From UBA7672 sp035995285 (GTDB taxonomy: Bacteria; Pseudomonadota; Alphaproteobacteria; Caulobacterales; Hyphomonadaceae), in assembly GCA_035995285.1 (NCBI GenBank), contig DASYKO010000271.1:1-62900 (forward strand): a DNA stretch of 62,900 nucleotides. The letters are read 5' to 3'. The notes below the pieces were generated by a model. The model did not search any database, was not told where the DNA came from, and saw only the letters and a program-made list of their open reading frames with translations. Below, one piece after another: positions 43,985 to 53,584 of the stretch. Positions within the stretch are counted from its first letter, which is position 1, and the number at the start of each line of letters is the position of its first letter. Made by a program: the position numbers and the translations under genes.

Positions 43985-44893
43985 CTAGAGCTGGCCGCCG
44001 CACTCGACCAGGAAGTTCCGGATCCAGGTCATGCCCGGATCGCCGTCGCGTGTCGGATTCCACTGCAGGGCGACAACAAAGGGAGCAATGGCCACCGGCG
44101 GGGCGAGGACTCTCAGCGGCATCCGTGTCGCAAGGATTTTCGCAGCCCTGCTGTGCACGGTCGCAATGTAGTCCGTACCGATCACGACCTCGGCCACTCC
44201 GGTGAAATTGGGAGCGTAGACGGCAATGTTCCGAACAAGGCCGTGCTGGTCGAGCGATTCCTGTTCGATGTGGACCGGGGTGTTCGGCCCAATGCTGGCG
44301 CTGACATGATTGAGCGCCAGGAATTGTTCCGTGGACATCTCGTCTTTGACAAGGGAGTTCTTCTGCCAGCAGACCACCGAAAAACCGTCTTCGAACAGCG
44401 GGGTATGCGGAAGACCCTCCACCATCCTGCGCTCTGGGAAAATCCCGAAATCGGCCCGTCCGCTACGCAGGAGCTCGGTCATCCCCTCGTTCGTCAGCAG
44501 CGTGCGGACCTTCACGCCCGGCGCCACGACCGACATTTTTCGGATCGCCTCGGCCAGAAAGACGAGGAACACATAGTCCGAACAGATGATCGTGATCGTC
44601 CGTTCGGCCTTTGCAGGGTCGAACGTCGCGCGCGTTCCGGCAATCAGGCGAAGGTCGGCAAGCACTTTTCTGACAGGTTCGGCAAGACTGTCACACAATG
44701 GCGTCGGCGCCATGCGGCGGCCCATCACGACGAACAGCTCGTCGTCGAAATGCTGGCGAAGACGACTCAGAGCATTGCTGATTGCCGGCTGCGTCATGTT
44801 CAGGCGCTGCCCGGTTTGGCTCACGCTCTGCTCGGCAATCATTATGTCGAGCACGATCAATAGGTTGAGGTCGAGGTTCTGTAGGCGGATCAT
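43985..44893 (-). CDS. LysR-family transcriptional regulator
   Basis: A 302-residue regulator. The N-terminal winged HTH is typical (QSVSQTGQRLNMTQPAISNALSRLR) and resembles the NodD/LinR branch. The substrate-binding domain covers about 90-290. It faces a 477-base region and, beyond it, a TonB-dependent receptor on the plus strand, which is a possible target; the amidohydrolase operon downstream is the other. Confidence 0.9.
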   Translation of the reverse strand: MIRLQNLDLNLLIVLDIMIAEQSVSQTGQRLNMTQPAISNALSRLRQHFDDELFVVMGRRMAPTPLCDSLAEPVRKVLADLRLIAGTRATFDPAKAERTITIICSDYVFLVFLAEAIRKMSVVAPGVKVRTLLTNEGMTELLRSGRADFGIFPERRMVEGLPHTPLFEDGFSVVCWQKNSLVKDEMSTEQFLALNHVSASIGPNTPVHIEQESLDQHGLVRNIAVYAPNFTGVAEVVIGTDYIATVHSRAAKILATRMPLRVLAPPVAIAPFVVALQWNPTRDGDPGMTWIRNFLVECGGQL

Positions 44894-45370
44894 CTACTGT
44901 CCAGCGGGATGCGTTGGTTATATCCTATAACCATCGGCGGCAGATCAGTCCCAACACATTTTCCGGCCTGCTAACCCTGTCGCCAGCCGCTCACCAACCG
45001 CGCGAGCGGCCAACCGAAACCCCCATGGTCGCTACGAAAACTATCCGGCGCAGCGAACCCATCATTGCGCGTGATGTCCGCCAACACGGATGACAATTTG
45101 ATATCTCACTGGATATTCCGTCAACATCTCCTTGAGCCGCCGCAGAACGGCTCAGCCTAGGGGAAGGAACACGGATGCAGGTTTCAAGCGACTAAAACCA
45201 TTTTCGCGGGGCTCCGGAAACGGACCGGAGCCGCAGCGGCCTTGCATCAGCAATTTTTCGTAGACAGCGCGGCGGGGAACGGCGCGCACGGCGACGGCTG
45301 CGCGTCGCCAGAACTCACAAAACGACGCTGGAAACAATCACCGGCGCACAAACGGCACAAGGGAGGACAC
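44894..45370. promoter_or_regulatory. Divergent control region, lysR-type gene/TonB receptor
   Basis: This 477-base region contains no supported gene. It must hold the lysR-type promoter and the TonB-receptor promoter. Patches such as TTGATATCTCACTGGATATTCC near 45095 are AT-rich against the background. A hairpin in the likely receptor leader is listed separately. The receptor has GGGAGGAC just before its ATG. Confidence 0.5.
45210..45232 (+). promoter_or_regulatory. Hairpin in the 5' region of the TonB receptor gene
   Basis: GGCTCCGG and CCGGAGCC are perfect eight-base inverted repeats separated by AAACGGA, about 140 bases before the receptor start. There is no T run after it, so it is unlikely to be an intrinsic terminator. 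It could be an mRNA leader structure or a protein site. Confidence 0.4.
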
Positions 45371-47686
45371 ATGTTTCGCATCAATTTCCTGGGATTCGCG
45401 CTCACATCAGCGAGCGTCATCGCCATAACCGCATCCGCTGCGGCGCAGCAACCGGCAACGCCTGCACAGCCTCAGCGCGAATCCCAGCAGGCTTCCGACG
45501 TCATCGTCGTGACCGCGCAGAAGCGCGAGGAAAACATTCAGGACGTGCCCATCTCGATAACGGTGGCCAATCAAGCGCAGCTTGAGCGCCAGCAGGTCAA
45601 CACGCTCACTGACCTCACCCGCATCGCGCCGTCGCTCGAAATCAACAACTCTCCTGGACAGGACTCAGGCGGCGGCGGCCAGATCCGCGGCATCGGCACA
45701 CAATCCTTCCAGCAAGGCGCCGTCGGCTCGGTCGGCGTGGTGGTCGATCAGGTCAGCCAGGGAAATACAAACATCTCGAACCTCTTCGATCTCGCCCGCG
45801 TCGAAGTTCTGAAGGGGCCTCAGGGCACGCTGTTTGGTCTGACGACGTCTGCCGGCGTCATCAACATGGTCACCAACGCGCCTGAGTTCGACAGGTTCAG
45901 CGCCCGCCTGCGGACTGAACTTGCCTACGATGGAGCTGTCGGATCGGATTTCGGCCAGCAGGTGTACCAGGGCCTGATCAACGTGCCCTTCTCCGACAAC
46001 GCAGCATTGCGTGTCTCGGCCAACGTCAACCAGCGCCAGGGTGTCGATCGCAACACGATCACGGGCGATCTCGACGAACATGATTCATACAGTCTGCGCG
46101 GCCGCTTCCTCTGGGAGCCTTCCGACAATCTGACGGTCAACGTCATCGGCGACTACTCACAGTCCGAAGGCGACGGGCCCGACTTCTTCGTCGTCTTCAA
46201 GGCGACCGACAATGCGCTTCCACCCGCCGGCCCGCCGGGCTCTCCGCCGCGGCCGAGCCTTGAAGATTTTCTCGCCGCTTGCGGCATCGTCGCCAGCGAG
46301 GACAACCGGAACTATTGCACAGACCGCACATCGTCGCTTCACGACGAAAGCAAGTCCTCCGGCCTCTCGGCGCAGGTCGATTACGACCTCGGAGATTTCG
46401 TTCTGACGTCGATAACTGCAGGCCGAAAAGTCGATAGCGGACCGAGCTTCCTGAACATCTTCCGGCTGGATCAGAGCAACCCGGCGATCCACACCTACGA
46501 CAGCGGGATCGTGGGAGGGCCAACCAACGGCGAGACCAATCTCATCACACAGGAATTCCGCATAACATCCGCTTCCGGGTCTCCCGTCGAGTATACGGCC
46601 GGCCTTTTCTATTCGAACCAGAACGAAACGCGCCCGCCGAGCCCGTTCAACGTCTATGCAAAAGTGCCCTTCCCGCCGTTCGAAATTAATCCCGTCAGCA
46701 ACACGGGAAACAATGTCGATATCGGCGACTTCTCAGCGGCCGTGTTCGGGCAAGCTACATTCAACGTAAACGAGCAACTGCGGTTGATCGCAGGCGCCCG
46801 CTACACGCAAGAGACGCTGAAGGTGTCAACGGCGACACCTACGAACACTTTCTCGAGGGTCGCCCGCACGGAGATCAACAACACATCCTGGAGAGCCGGG
46901 GTGCAGTACGATGTCACGCCGGACCTGATGACTTATGCGACGGTGGCCAAGGGCTACAAAGGCCCGCAGATCGCCATCGGAAATCCGACGAACCCGCTGA
47001 GCGTTCCGCAGGTGATCGAACCGGAAATTCCGACCAGCTATGAGATCGGGCTCAAGAACACGCTGTTCAATGGCTTGCTGTTCACCGACGCCAACGTGTT
47101 CTACTCGGAGATCGAAAACTATCAGGGGCAGCTTTGCACGCCAAACGTGCCTCCGCCTGGACTCACCTGCATACCGCAGAACATCAACGGCGTTGTTTCC
47201 AAGGGCGCAGAGATCAACATCTTTGGCCGCCCGATGGATCATCTCACGCTGACCTCCGGCTTGATCTACAACCGGGCCGAGTATCCCGGCGGTTTCCTTG
47301 GGCAGGATGGCAGCAACCTTGCGGGCGAACAGCTCATCAGCGCGCCCGAGTGGAAATTCACCCTCGGCGGCGAATATGAGCAGCCATTGACCGCTGGCAT
47401 GACCGGGTTCGTTGCGGCGGACACCGTATACAAATCCGAGATTCGCTTTGCCGCGTCGACCGATCCGAATGTCACGTACGACGCACACTGGATACTCGGC
47501 GGCCGGATTGGCGTGCGGAGCGAGGACGGCGCGTGGACCGCCGCGCTGTTCGGGCGGAACCTGACGAACGAGCACGAACCGATTCTGCGGTTCCAGAACT
47601 TCCCCGAGGGTGCGGGAAACTACGGACAGATCCTCACGGCGCAGTCTTTCCGCCTCGTCGGCGTGAGCCTCGACTACAAATTCTAG
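45371..47686 (+). CDS. TonB-dependent outer-membrane receptor
   Basis: A 771-residue receptor. Signal peptide about 1-28 (ITASAAAQ), TonB box/plug start VIVVTAQKREENIQDVPISI near 51-70, plug hallmarks (RGIGTQSFQ, VLKGPQGTLFG) and a 22-strand barrel ending in a terminal phenylalanine (SLDYKF). The start at 45371 gives the signal peptide and has GGGAGGAC upstream. It sits next to rhaM and the esterase cluster, so import of a rhamnose-containing or phenolic compound is inferred. A strong terminator follows. Confidence 0.93.
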   Translation: MFRINFLGFALTSASVIAITASAAAQQPATPAQPQRESQQASDVIVVTAQKREENIQDVPISITVANQAQLERQQVNTLTDLTRIAPSLEINNSPGQDSGGGGQIRGIGTQSFQQGAVGSVGVVVDQVSQGNTNISNLFDLARVEVLKGPQGTLFGLTTSAGVINMVTNAPEFDRFSARLRTELAYDGAVGSDFGQQVYQGLINVPFSDNAALRVSANVNQRQGVDRNTITGDLDEHDSYSLRGRFLWEPSDNLTVNVIGDYSQSEGDGPDFFVVFKATDNALPPAGPPGSPPRPSLEDFLAACGIVASEDNRNYCTDRTSSLHDESKSSGLSAQVDYDLGDFVLTSITAGRKVDSGPSFLNIFRLDQSNPAIHTYDSGIVGGPTNGETNLITQEFRITSASGSPVEYTAGLFYSNQNETRPPSPFNVYAKVPFPPFEINPVSNTGNNVDIGDFSAAVFGQATFNVNEQLRLIAGARYTQETLKVSTATPTNTFSRVARTEINNTSWRAGVQYDVTPDLMTYATVAKGYKGPQIAIGNPTNPLSVPQVIEPEIPTSYEIGLKNTLFNGLLFTDANVFYSEIENYQGQLCTPNVPPPGLTCIPQNINGVVSKGAEINIFGRPMDHLTLTSGLIYNRAEYPGGFLGQDGSNLAGEQLISAPEWKFTLGGEYEQPLTAGMTGFVAADTVYKSEIRFAASTDPNVTYDAHWILGGRIGVRSEDGAWTAALFGRNLTNEHEPILRFQNFPEGAGNYGQILTAQSFRLVGVSLDYKF

Positions 47687-47741
47687 CGCAATCTCCCCTG
47701 GCGCATCTCTCGGACACTGACCCCGAAATGCGTAACTGGAT

Positions 47742-47771
47742 GGGGAGCATCACTGCTCCCCATTCCCTTTT
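47742..47771 (+). terminator. Intrinsic terminator after the TonB receptor
   Basis: GGGGAGCA, loop TCAC, TGCTCCCC form a perfect eight-pair stem, followed by ATTCCCTTTTG. It lies 56 bases after the receptor stop. Confidence 0.75.
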
Positions 47772-47822
47772 GTGCGGAGCGCTATAGCGCTAGCGGCGCT
47801 TCAAAACACCGTGCCTGCGAAC

Positions 47823-48140
47823 TCAAGGCTGATGGAAGACTCGCTTCAACGGGACCTGCACCGGCGCATTGTCCGGATGGGTCTCCATGATGTCGGCCAT
47901 ATGCTTCCACCAACGCTTCATGATCGCGGTGTCCGGCAACCTGTCTAGCGTGTGATTGTCGGCGCGCGTCAGCACGCCGAAGAGATGGCTGGTCTCCGGA
48001 TCAAGCCAGATCGTGTAGTCCGAGACCCCCGCTTCCCGCAGCGCCTGCGCCAGCTCCGGAAAGATCCGGTCGTGCCGCCTCTCATACTCGGCGGCCTGGC
48101 CCGGATTGAGGTTCATGCGGAAGGCAATCTGTTCGGGCAT
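47823..48140 (-). CDS. rhaM: L-rhamnose mutarotase
   Basis: A 105-residue enzyme that interconverts the anomers of L-rhamnose, speeding entry into the isomerase. ERRHDRIFPEL with His22, DYTIWLDPETSHLFGVL and KRWWKHMADIM are the family signature; length matches RhaM. The start at 48140 begins the homology. It lies 11 bases downstream of a secreted hydrolase gene on the same strand, about 17 kb from rhaD-rhaI, which ties the esterase operon functionally to rhamnose. Confidence 0.92.
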   Translation of the reverse strand: MPEQIAFRMNLNPGQAAEYERRHDRIFPELAQALREAGVSDYTIWLDPETSHLFGVLTRADNHTLDRLPDTAIMKRWWKHMADIMETHPDNAPVQVPLKRVFHQP

Positions 48141-48151
48141 CGGTGGACGAC

Positions 48152-49111
48152 CTACTTCCAGTTCTTCCGCTTCACGGTCCACGCCGTATCCTTGCAGAGG
48201 CCGCAGGGATCACCGTTGAACGTCTTGCCCGCTTCCTTGTCGCCCTTGAGGCGCCAGTCCAGCCAATCGATCGCGACCTTGCCCATCGCGCCGCCGCCCG
48301 GCTGTCGCCAGGTGCCGCCATGGCCCACGGGTGTGTTTGCGTTGAAGATTGGAAGCTTCTGGATCGCTTCATAGTCTCCCTCGGCGCCGCGGTAAGCCTG
48401 ATCCTTCTCGCCGCCGATCAGGTAGAGCATCGGCGTGTGGAGCTTCGGCAGGTCTGCATCGGTCGCCGGCAGGTAGCCCGCAGCCTGGCGCGTCGTTCCA
48501 TCGGGGTTGGGAATACCCCCGCGGATGATGCCGCTGTTGAGCACCATCACCGTCGTCACGCGCGGATCAGCGCCGACCGCGATCGCCTGCAGGCCGCCGC
48601 AGGACTGGCCGGCGACAGCGACCTTCGTCGTATCGATGCGGCCATAGTAGGGGCTGCCCTTGCGCGTATTCTCTGCAATCGCCCAGTCGATCGCCTTCAC
48701 CACGGATTCCGTTTTCGACTGCTCGAACGGCATGCCACCCGGAGGAGGGCCAGCCGGCGGCGCGCCCGCGGCGCCGGGCGGGCGTGGAGCGGGGAACGCC
48801 GGCTCGGGTCCGATGGGACCGGTCGCTACTGCGAGATAGCCATGCGAGGCCACTTCACCCAGCAGCGGCTTGAAAGCGCTGCCGATGTTGACGCAGCCGC
48901 CATTGCCGAACGAGACGATCGGCAACTTGCCCTGCACCTTGGCGAGATCGGCGGGGCGATAGACTGTGTGATCCGGCAGCGTCGCATCCATCTCCATCAC
49001 GGCGGCGTAGCGCCCGCTGGTTCCGGAAAGCGCCTCCGGAGCCTGCGCTTCAGCAATGCTCGCGAGACTGCCAAGCAACGCTGTGCCTGCAACCAGTGCA
49101 ACCATCCTCAT
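48152..49111 (-). CDS. Secreted alpha/beta hydrolase with C-terminal CxLC motif
   Basis: A 319-residue exported protein; signal peptide about 1-22. NGGC at 70-73, nucleophile Ser170 in GQSCGG, acid probably Asp237 in GGEKDQAY, and His263 in GHGGTW. A Pro/Gly/Ala-rich insertion runs from about 107 to 127. The tail carries Cys303 and Cys306 in CGLCKDTAW. Paralogue of the proteins at 20631-21644 and 51309-52367. The start at 49111 has GGGAG upstream. It forms an operon with the tannase-like gene before it and rhaM after it. Confidence 0.83.
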   Translation of the reverse strand: MRMVALVAGTALLGSLASIAEAQAPEALSGTSGRYAAVMEMDATLPDHTVYRPADLAKVQGKLPIVSFGNGGCVNIGSAFKPLLGEVASHGYLAVATGPIGPEPAFPAPRPPGAAGAPPAGPPPGGMPFEQSKTESVVKAIDWAIAENTRKGSPYYGRIDTTKVAVAGQSCGGLQAIAVGADPRVTTVMVLNSGIIRGGIPNPDGTTRQAAGYLPATDADLPKLHTPMLYLIGGEKDQAYRGAEGDYEAIQKLPIFNANTPVGHGGTWRQPGGGAMGKVAIDWLDWRLKGDKEAGKTFNGDPCGLCKDTAWTVKRKNWK

Positions 49112-49155
49112 AGGCGTCTCCCTTCCCTCGCCGCATGGCGGCTTTCCATTCCGGC

Positions 49156-50965
49156 TCAGTTGGCCGGAGCTTCGCAAACGAAATTCTCGCTCCGGTTCAG
49201 GTCGCCGGACTTGTAGTGCGCGACCTTCGGATAGGGGCATAGCGGCCGCGTCCGCCCCGGCCACGGACTCGCAGAGCCAGCCTTCGCCTCGATCCGATCC
49301 GGCGCCTTGCCTTCCTCAACCCACGCCATCACAGCGCCCAGCGCATCATAGTCGCTGGTCGACGGCCCCTGTCCGCAATGGTTCATTCCGGGCACCGGGA
49401 AGACACGAACAAAGCTTGCAGCATTGCCCTTCTGCGAAGCGTCTACCCTTTGCCACCAGTTGATCGTGTCGTTGACCGAAAAGATCGGGTCCGATCCGCC
49501 ATGAGGAACGACGATCTTGCCGCCATGCTTGCGGAAGCGCTCGAGATCGGTCGATTGCGCGCCGACCAGATCCCACCCCGACCGCGGAAATTCCTTCGTC
49601 GTGCCGAAGATCTTCGGAGCATCGCGATCAAGATTGAAGTCGATCTGATAGCGCTGACCTGAAGCGGCATCGCCCGCCACCGTGTCCGGAGGCGTCACGA
49701 ACAACCCGGAAAGAGCCGAGCCGCCGAGCATCACGTTGATCGCGTCCATGCCGCCGGGCATGCCGATCTTCCACATGCGCCAGCCCATATCGCCGATGCC
49801 GATGTCCCACGACCAGTCCGCATACAGCGCCTCGCCCTTCGAGTTGCGCGGACCGGCGAGCGATTTGACAAGCGCATCTATCTGGTCGCGGCTGAGGCAA
49901 CCATCCGCCTTCGCGCCCGAACATGTCTTCGCATCTAGCGCAGGACGAACACGCGCCGTCGTGCAGCGCCGGCCATCCTGTACCATCCCGTCGACCGCTC
50001 CATCGTCAGCGTCACACACCGCGGCAACGGCATCCGCAACCAGCTTCAGGTCGGAATTCGAGAAGGTCCGCGCCATATCTGGCAGCCCATTGGGGACGCG
50101 TAAGCCCCATGCTCGTCGCCAGGGCGCTGAACACCTGCGTGTCATAGGCCTCTGCGACTGCCGCCTTCGGAACGGCAAAGGCTGGCGCTCCGGCGACGAT
50201 CCCGTCGAATTGGTCTGGGAAGCGCTGGGCGAATTCCATGCCTTCGCGTCCGCCATTGGAACAGCCGGCGAAATAGCTCCGCTTCGGAGCGCTGCCATAG
50301 TAGAGCCGCACGATGCGCTTGGCCGTGGTCGCGACGCTGTCGAGCGCTGTCTCGGAATATTCGAGCCGCGCCTGGTAGTCGTGTCCGAACGCAACCTGCC
50401 CCTGCCGCTGCGGATCGCTGTTCACGGCATTGTCGTGGCCGGTGTCCGTGCTGACCACCGCAAAGCCCTTGGCCAGCGCAGACGGCTGTCCCGGCGCCCC
50501 GCCGCTTGCATCCCCCACCATGCCATTCGTTCCGCCACCGCCCTGGAACAGGAAACGGCCATTCCATTCGACCGGCAGCCGCATGTGGAACTTCACCGCG
50601 TATTTCTGCCCGAAGGCGCCCGTACGCTCGCGCATCACGCCGACGACTTCGCAATGCTCCGGCATGGCCGGCGTCCCGCCCATGTATGCGGGAGCGTCAG
50701 GATTCGCTTTTGCTCCCGAACCTGCATTGAGAGTCGCCGACACTATTCGCGCAGTTGGCTCGCCCAGCGCAGCTCCTGCAGCCGACGCAATATCCGCACA
50801 GCGCTGCGCCTTGCTGTCTGCGGTGAGTGCGGATGAACCCGCCACGTTGTCCGACGCACAGCCGACCAACACTGCGAGAAATGCAGGCCATGCAGCGCTG
50901 GCGCGTCCGCTGCGCCACACAGAAGGAATCGCACGCGACGTCGACAGCAGATTTGCATTGATCAT
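49156..50965 (-). pseudogene. Tannase/feruloyl-esterase-family gene with a frameshift
   Basis: Two overlapping frames together encode a full tannase-family protein of about 600 residues. The first (from 50965) carries a lipoprotein-like signal (VGCAS), the FQGGGGTNG oxyanion segment and the nucleophile in GCSNGG. The second (to 49156) carries GGSDPIFS with the acid and GMNHCGQGP with the histidine. Homology passes from one to the other near 50098-50106 (about SMGL then VPNGLPDM), consistent with one inserted base. All catalytic residues are present, so the break is recent or a sequence error. The enzyme would cleave phenolic esters. Confidence 0.82.
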
Positions 50966-51308
50966 GTGGGGTCAACCGTTTCGAGTGAGTCCAATTGCGG
51001 CCGCATCAGTCTTGCAATCATTGGCCGGAAGCCAACGCTTCGCAAGAACGCACTCTCGAATAGCAATTCGGAATGCCTGACATCGAGCGGCGTGATAGAA
51101 CGCGCTGCTATGCCGTCGTTGAGCCATCATTTTCTCGTTCGCGATATCTCGGCACTTCACAGACATGATTGCGAGAGACATGCTTGCACTTGCATGACCG
51201 ATCATCTCGTATCGTTCGAATGCCGTTGCAGTGACTCACGTGCCGACGAAGACCGACACAGCAGCGCACGCTTGTGATGCGATTGCAAAAAGACACACAG
51301 GGATTGGA
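50966..51308. promoter_or_regulatory. Divergent control region of the two esterase operons
   Basis: This 343-base region separates the minus-strand tannase-hydrolase-rhaM operon from the plus-strand hydrolase run. No gene is supported. It is less GC-rich than its flanks. A weak promoter-like pair, TTGCAC (51184-51189) and TCGTAT 17 bases on, faces the plus-strand gene; I give that little weight. Confidence 0.4.
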
Positions 51309-52367
51309 ATGACGCTCAAGAGCTTGATGATCGGCGGCGCCGTCGCTCTCGCACTCGCCTCGACACCAACTGCCGTCGCGCAGACGCCTTCGCCGACGGC
51401 CTGGACCGTGCCGGACGGCGCTCAGGTGACGATCGATCGCAAGACCGGGCGCACCAGCGTGCTCATGCCGCGCGAGATCACCGATCGCGCCGGCGGCGAT
51501 CCGACATTCGCGGACTGGCGCAAGGCGCCTTACGCCGGCTCAGGGCCTTTCGCGGCGACGCGTGTGGAAGAGCCTGCCCTGCCGACCCACACGCTCTATT
51601 ATCCCGCCGGGTTGCCGGCAAAAGCCGGCAAGCTGCCTGTCATCCTGTGGGCCAATGGCGGATGCCGAAATACATCGGTCGAGTTCACCCGCTTCCTCGG
51701 CGAACTGGCGTCGCGCGGCTATTTCGTCGTCGCGGTCGGCCGCAATGATGTGCCGTTCGCCTTCTTCGCGCCAAGCGACCCGAAGCCGGGACCCGGCCAG
51801 CCTGAACTCGCGACCCGCGGTGGAGGGATAGTGCTTGCCGGGCTGGACTGGATCACCAAGGAGAACGCGCGCAAGGGCAGCGCGTACTTCAACAAGCTCG
51901 ACCTCACGAAAGTGGCGGCGCTCGGCCAATCCTGCGGCGGCGGCCAGGTCTGGGAAGCCTCCAAGGACAAGCGGATCACCGCTGTCGCCGCCCTCAACAG
52001 CAGCTTCCCGACAACGACAACCGGCTTCGGGCCACAGACGGCGCCGCCAACCGATGGCTGGACGGTCGAGAAGCTCGCCATTCCGGCCGCCTACTTCATC
52101 GGCGGCCCCGGGGATGTTGCCTACACGGCATCGCAAACCAGCTACGCCGCCACGCCCGCAACGGCGACAGTGATCAAGGCCAACCTTCCGTGGATCGGCC
52201 ACACCGGCGCCTACCGGGAGCCCGTCTATGAATGGGTGATGACCGTATCGTCCTGGCTGGACTGGCAGCTGAAAGGCGATGCGAAGGCCAAGGCGATGTT
52301 CGGCGGCCCCGACTGTGGTCTCTGCAAGAACCCGCAATGGTGGTTCGAAGCGAAGAACGTCAACTGA
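51309..52367 (+). CDS. Secreted alpha/beta hydrolase with C-terminal CxLC motif
   Basis: A 352-residue exported protein; signal peptide about 1-25 (TPTAVAQ). Compared with its two paralogues it has an extra N-terminal segment (about 30-85). NGGC at 116-119, nucleophile Ser208 in GQSCGG, acid probably Asp269, His298 in GHTGAY. Tail with Cys336 and Cys339 in CGLCKNPQWW. It lacks the long Pro/Gly insertion (only PKPGPGQP remains at 158-165). It heads the plus-strand run that continues with two small membrane proteins. Confidence 0.83.
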   Translation: MTLKSLMIGGAVALALASTPTAVAQTPSPTAWTVPDGAQVTIDRKTGRTSVLMPREITDRAGGDPTFADWRKAPYAGSGPFAATRVEEPALPTHTLYYPAGLPAKAGKLPVILWANGGCRNTSVEFTRFLGELASRGYFVVAVGRNDVPFAFFAPSDPKPGPGQPELATRGGGIVLAGLDWITKENARKGSAYFNKLDLTKVAALGQSCGGGQVWEASKDKRITAVAALNSSFPTTTTGFGPQTAPPTDGWTVEKLAIPAAYFIGGPGDVAYTASQTSYAATPATATVIKANLPWIGHTGAYREPVYEWVMTVSSWLDWQLKGDAKAKAMFGGPDCGLCKNPQWWFEAKNVN

Positions 52368-52394
52368 CATGCAGATCGCGGGAGCCGTCCAGCG

Positions 52395-52880
52395 ATGAGC
52401 GTTGTCGGGCAGTTTGCTGACTGGCTCTCGAACACGCCGCCGAGCCAGCTGATCCAGAATGTCGTGTGGGTCGTCCCCACGACGCAGATTGTGCACATCC
52501 TGGCGATCGCTGCCGTCTTCTACCTGATGGCGGTGTTCGATCTCCAGGTCATGGGCGTGCTTGCCCGGCCAACGAACACCGGTTGGTCACGCGATCCCCT
52601 TCCCTGGCTGTGGTGGGGCCTCGGCGTCCTCGCCATTAGCGGCCTCATCCTGATCATTGGCGAACCCAAGCGGGAGCTCACCAGCTGGCCGTTCCGCATC
52701 AAGATGCTGCTGGTCGTTGCAGCGGCCTTGCTGACCCTGCTGCTCTCACGGCTGGCGCTGCGCGAACCGTCCCCGTCGACCCGCATTCTCGCAGGCGTCG
52801 TCCTGGCGTGCTGGGTGATGATCATCATCTGCGGCCGCTTCATCGCCTACATCAACTTCGGCGAGGAGGAAGGCCTTTGA
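52395..52880 (+). CDS. Small four-helix membrane protein (DUF6644-like), copy 1
   Basis: A 161-residue inner-membrane protein with four predicted helices (about 28-52, 68-87, 102-122, 130-150). It has a single histidine within the first helix (TTQIVHILA), the loop WPFRIKMLL and a C-terminal CGRFIAYI. The next gene encodes a paralogue with the same features. It resembles DUF6644 proteins; function unknown. The stop TGA overlaps the TTG start of copy 2. Confidence 0.75.
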   Translation: MSVVGQFADWLSNTPPSQLIQNVVWVVPTTQIVHILAIAAVFYLMAVFDLQVMGVLARPTNTGWSRDPLPWLWWGLGVLAISGLILIIGEPKRELTSWPFRIKMLLVVAAALLTLLLSRLALREPSPSTRILAGVVLACWVMIIICGRFIAYINFGEEEGL

Positions 52881-53377
52881 CGCTGGAATCCGCCGCAAGC
52901 TGGCTCGAGAACCTCCCCTTCCCGACTGCCATCCGCGAGTCGGCGTGGCTCTATCCGATCTTCGAGACGATCCATGTGATGGCGCTGGCGCTGGTGGTCG
53001 GCTCGATCGCCACGGTCGACCTCCGGCTGCTGGGCGTGGCGCGCCGCAACCAGCCCGCCTGGCGCATCGCGCAGCAGGCCCTGCCATGGACGTGGATTGC
53101 CTTCGCCGTCGCTGTCGTCACAGGCGCGCTGCTCTTCTCGTCACAGGCGGTGAAGTATGTCGACAACGTACCTTTCCGCATCAAGCTGGTGCTGCTTGCG
53201 CTCGCCGGCATCAACATGGCTGCCTTCCAGTTCGGCGCCGGCCGCACGATCAACACTTGGGGAGAAGGCCAGGCGCCGACAGGGGCCAGGATCGCGGGCG
53301 CTTTGTCACTGGTGTTCTGGATCGGCGTCGTGGCGGCGGGCCGCTGGATCGGCTTTGCGAGCAACAACCCTTTCTGA
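52877..53377 (+). CDS. Small four-helix membrane protein (DUF6644-like), copy 2
   Basis: A 166-residue paralogue of the preceding protein: histidine in helix 1 (FETIHVMALA), the VPFRIK loop and a late GRWIGF. Start TTG at 52877 is chosen because it overlaps the previous stop (TTGA), follows GAGGAAGG, and homology begins with the Trp-containing TLESAASWLENLPF; the 23 residues upstream in frame are non-homologous. Translational coupling suggests a heteromer. Function unknown. Confidence 0.75.
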   Translation: MTLESAASWLENLPFPTAIRESAWLYPIFETIHVMALALVVGSIATVDLRLLGVARRNQPAWRIAQQALPWTWIAFAVAVVTGALLFSSQAVKYVDNVPFRIKLVLLALAGINMAAFQFGAGRTINTWGEGQAPTGARIAGALSLVFWIGVVAAGRWIGFASNNPF

Positions 53378-53584
53378 ACAGGGCTCGCTCCAAGCGGCAG
53401 TGAGTCGCGGGTCAGCTTGCGCAACGATCGGCTCAGGCCTCGTTTCCCCTTCGGGAACAGGTCATTCGATCCGGTGATGTGAGACATAATAAAATACGAT
53501 TTCAAATCGCGCACGATCCCCCGAACTATCGAGTCACAGGCGCACACCAGAAAGCGCCATCGCTTCTACCCGGAGGGGGTCAAC

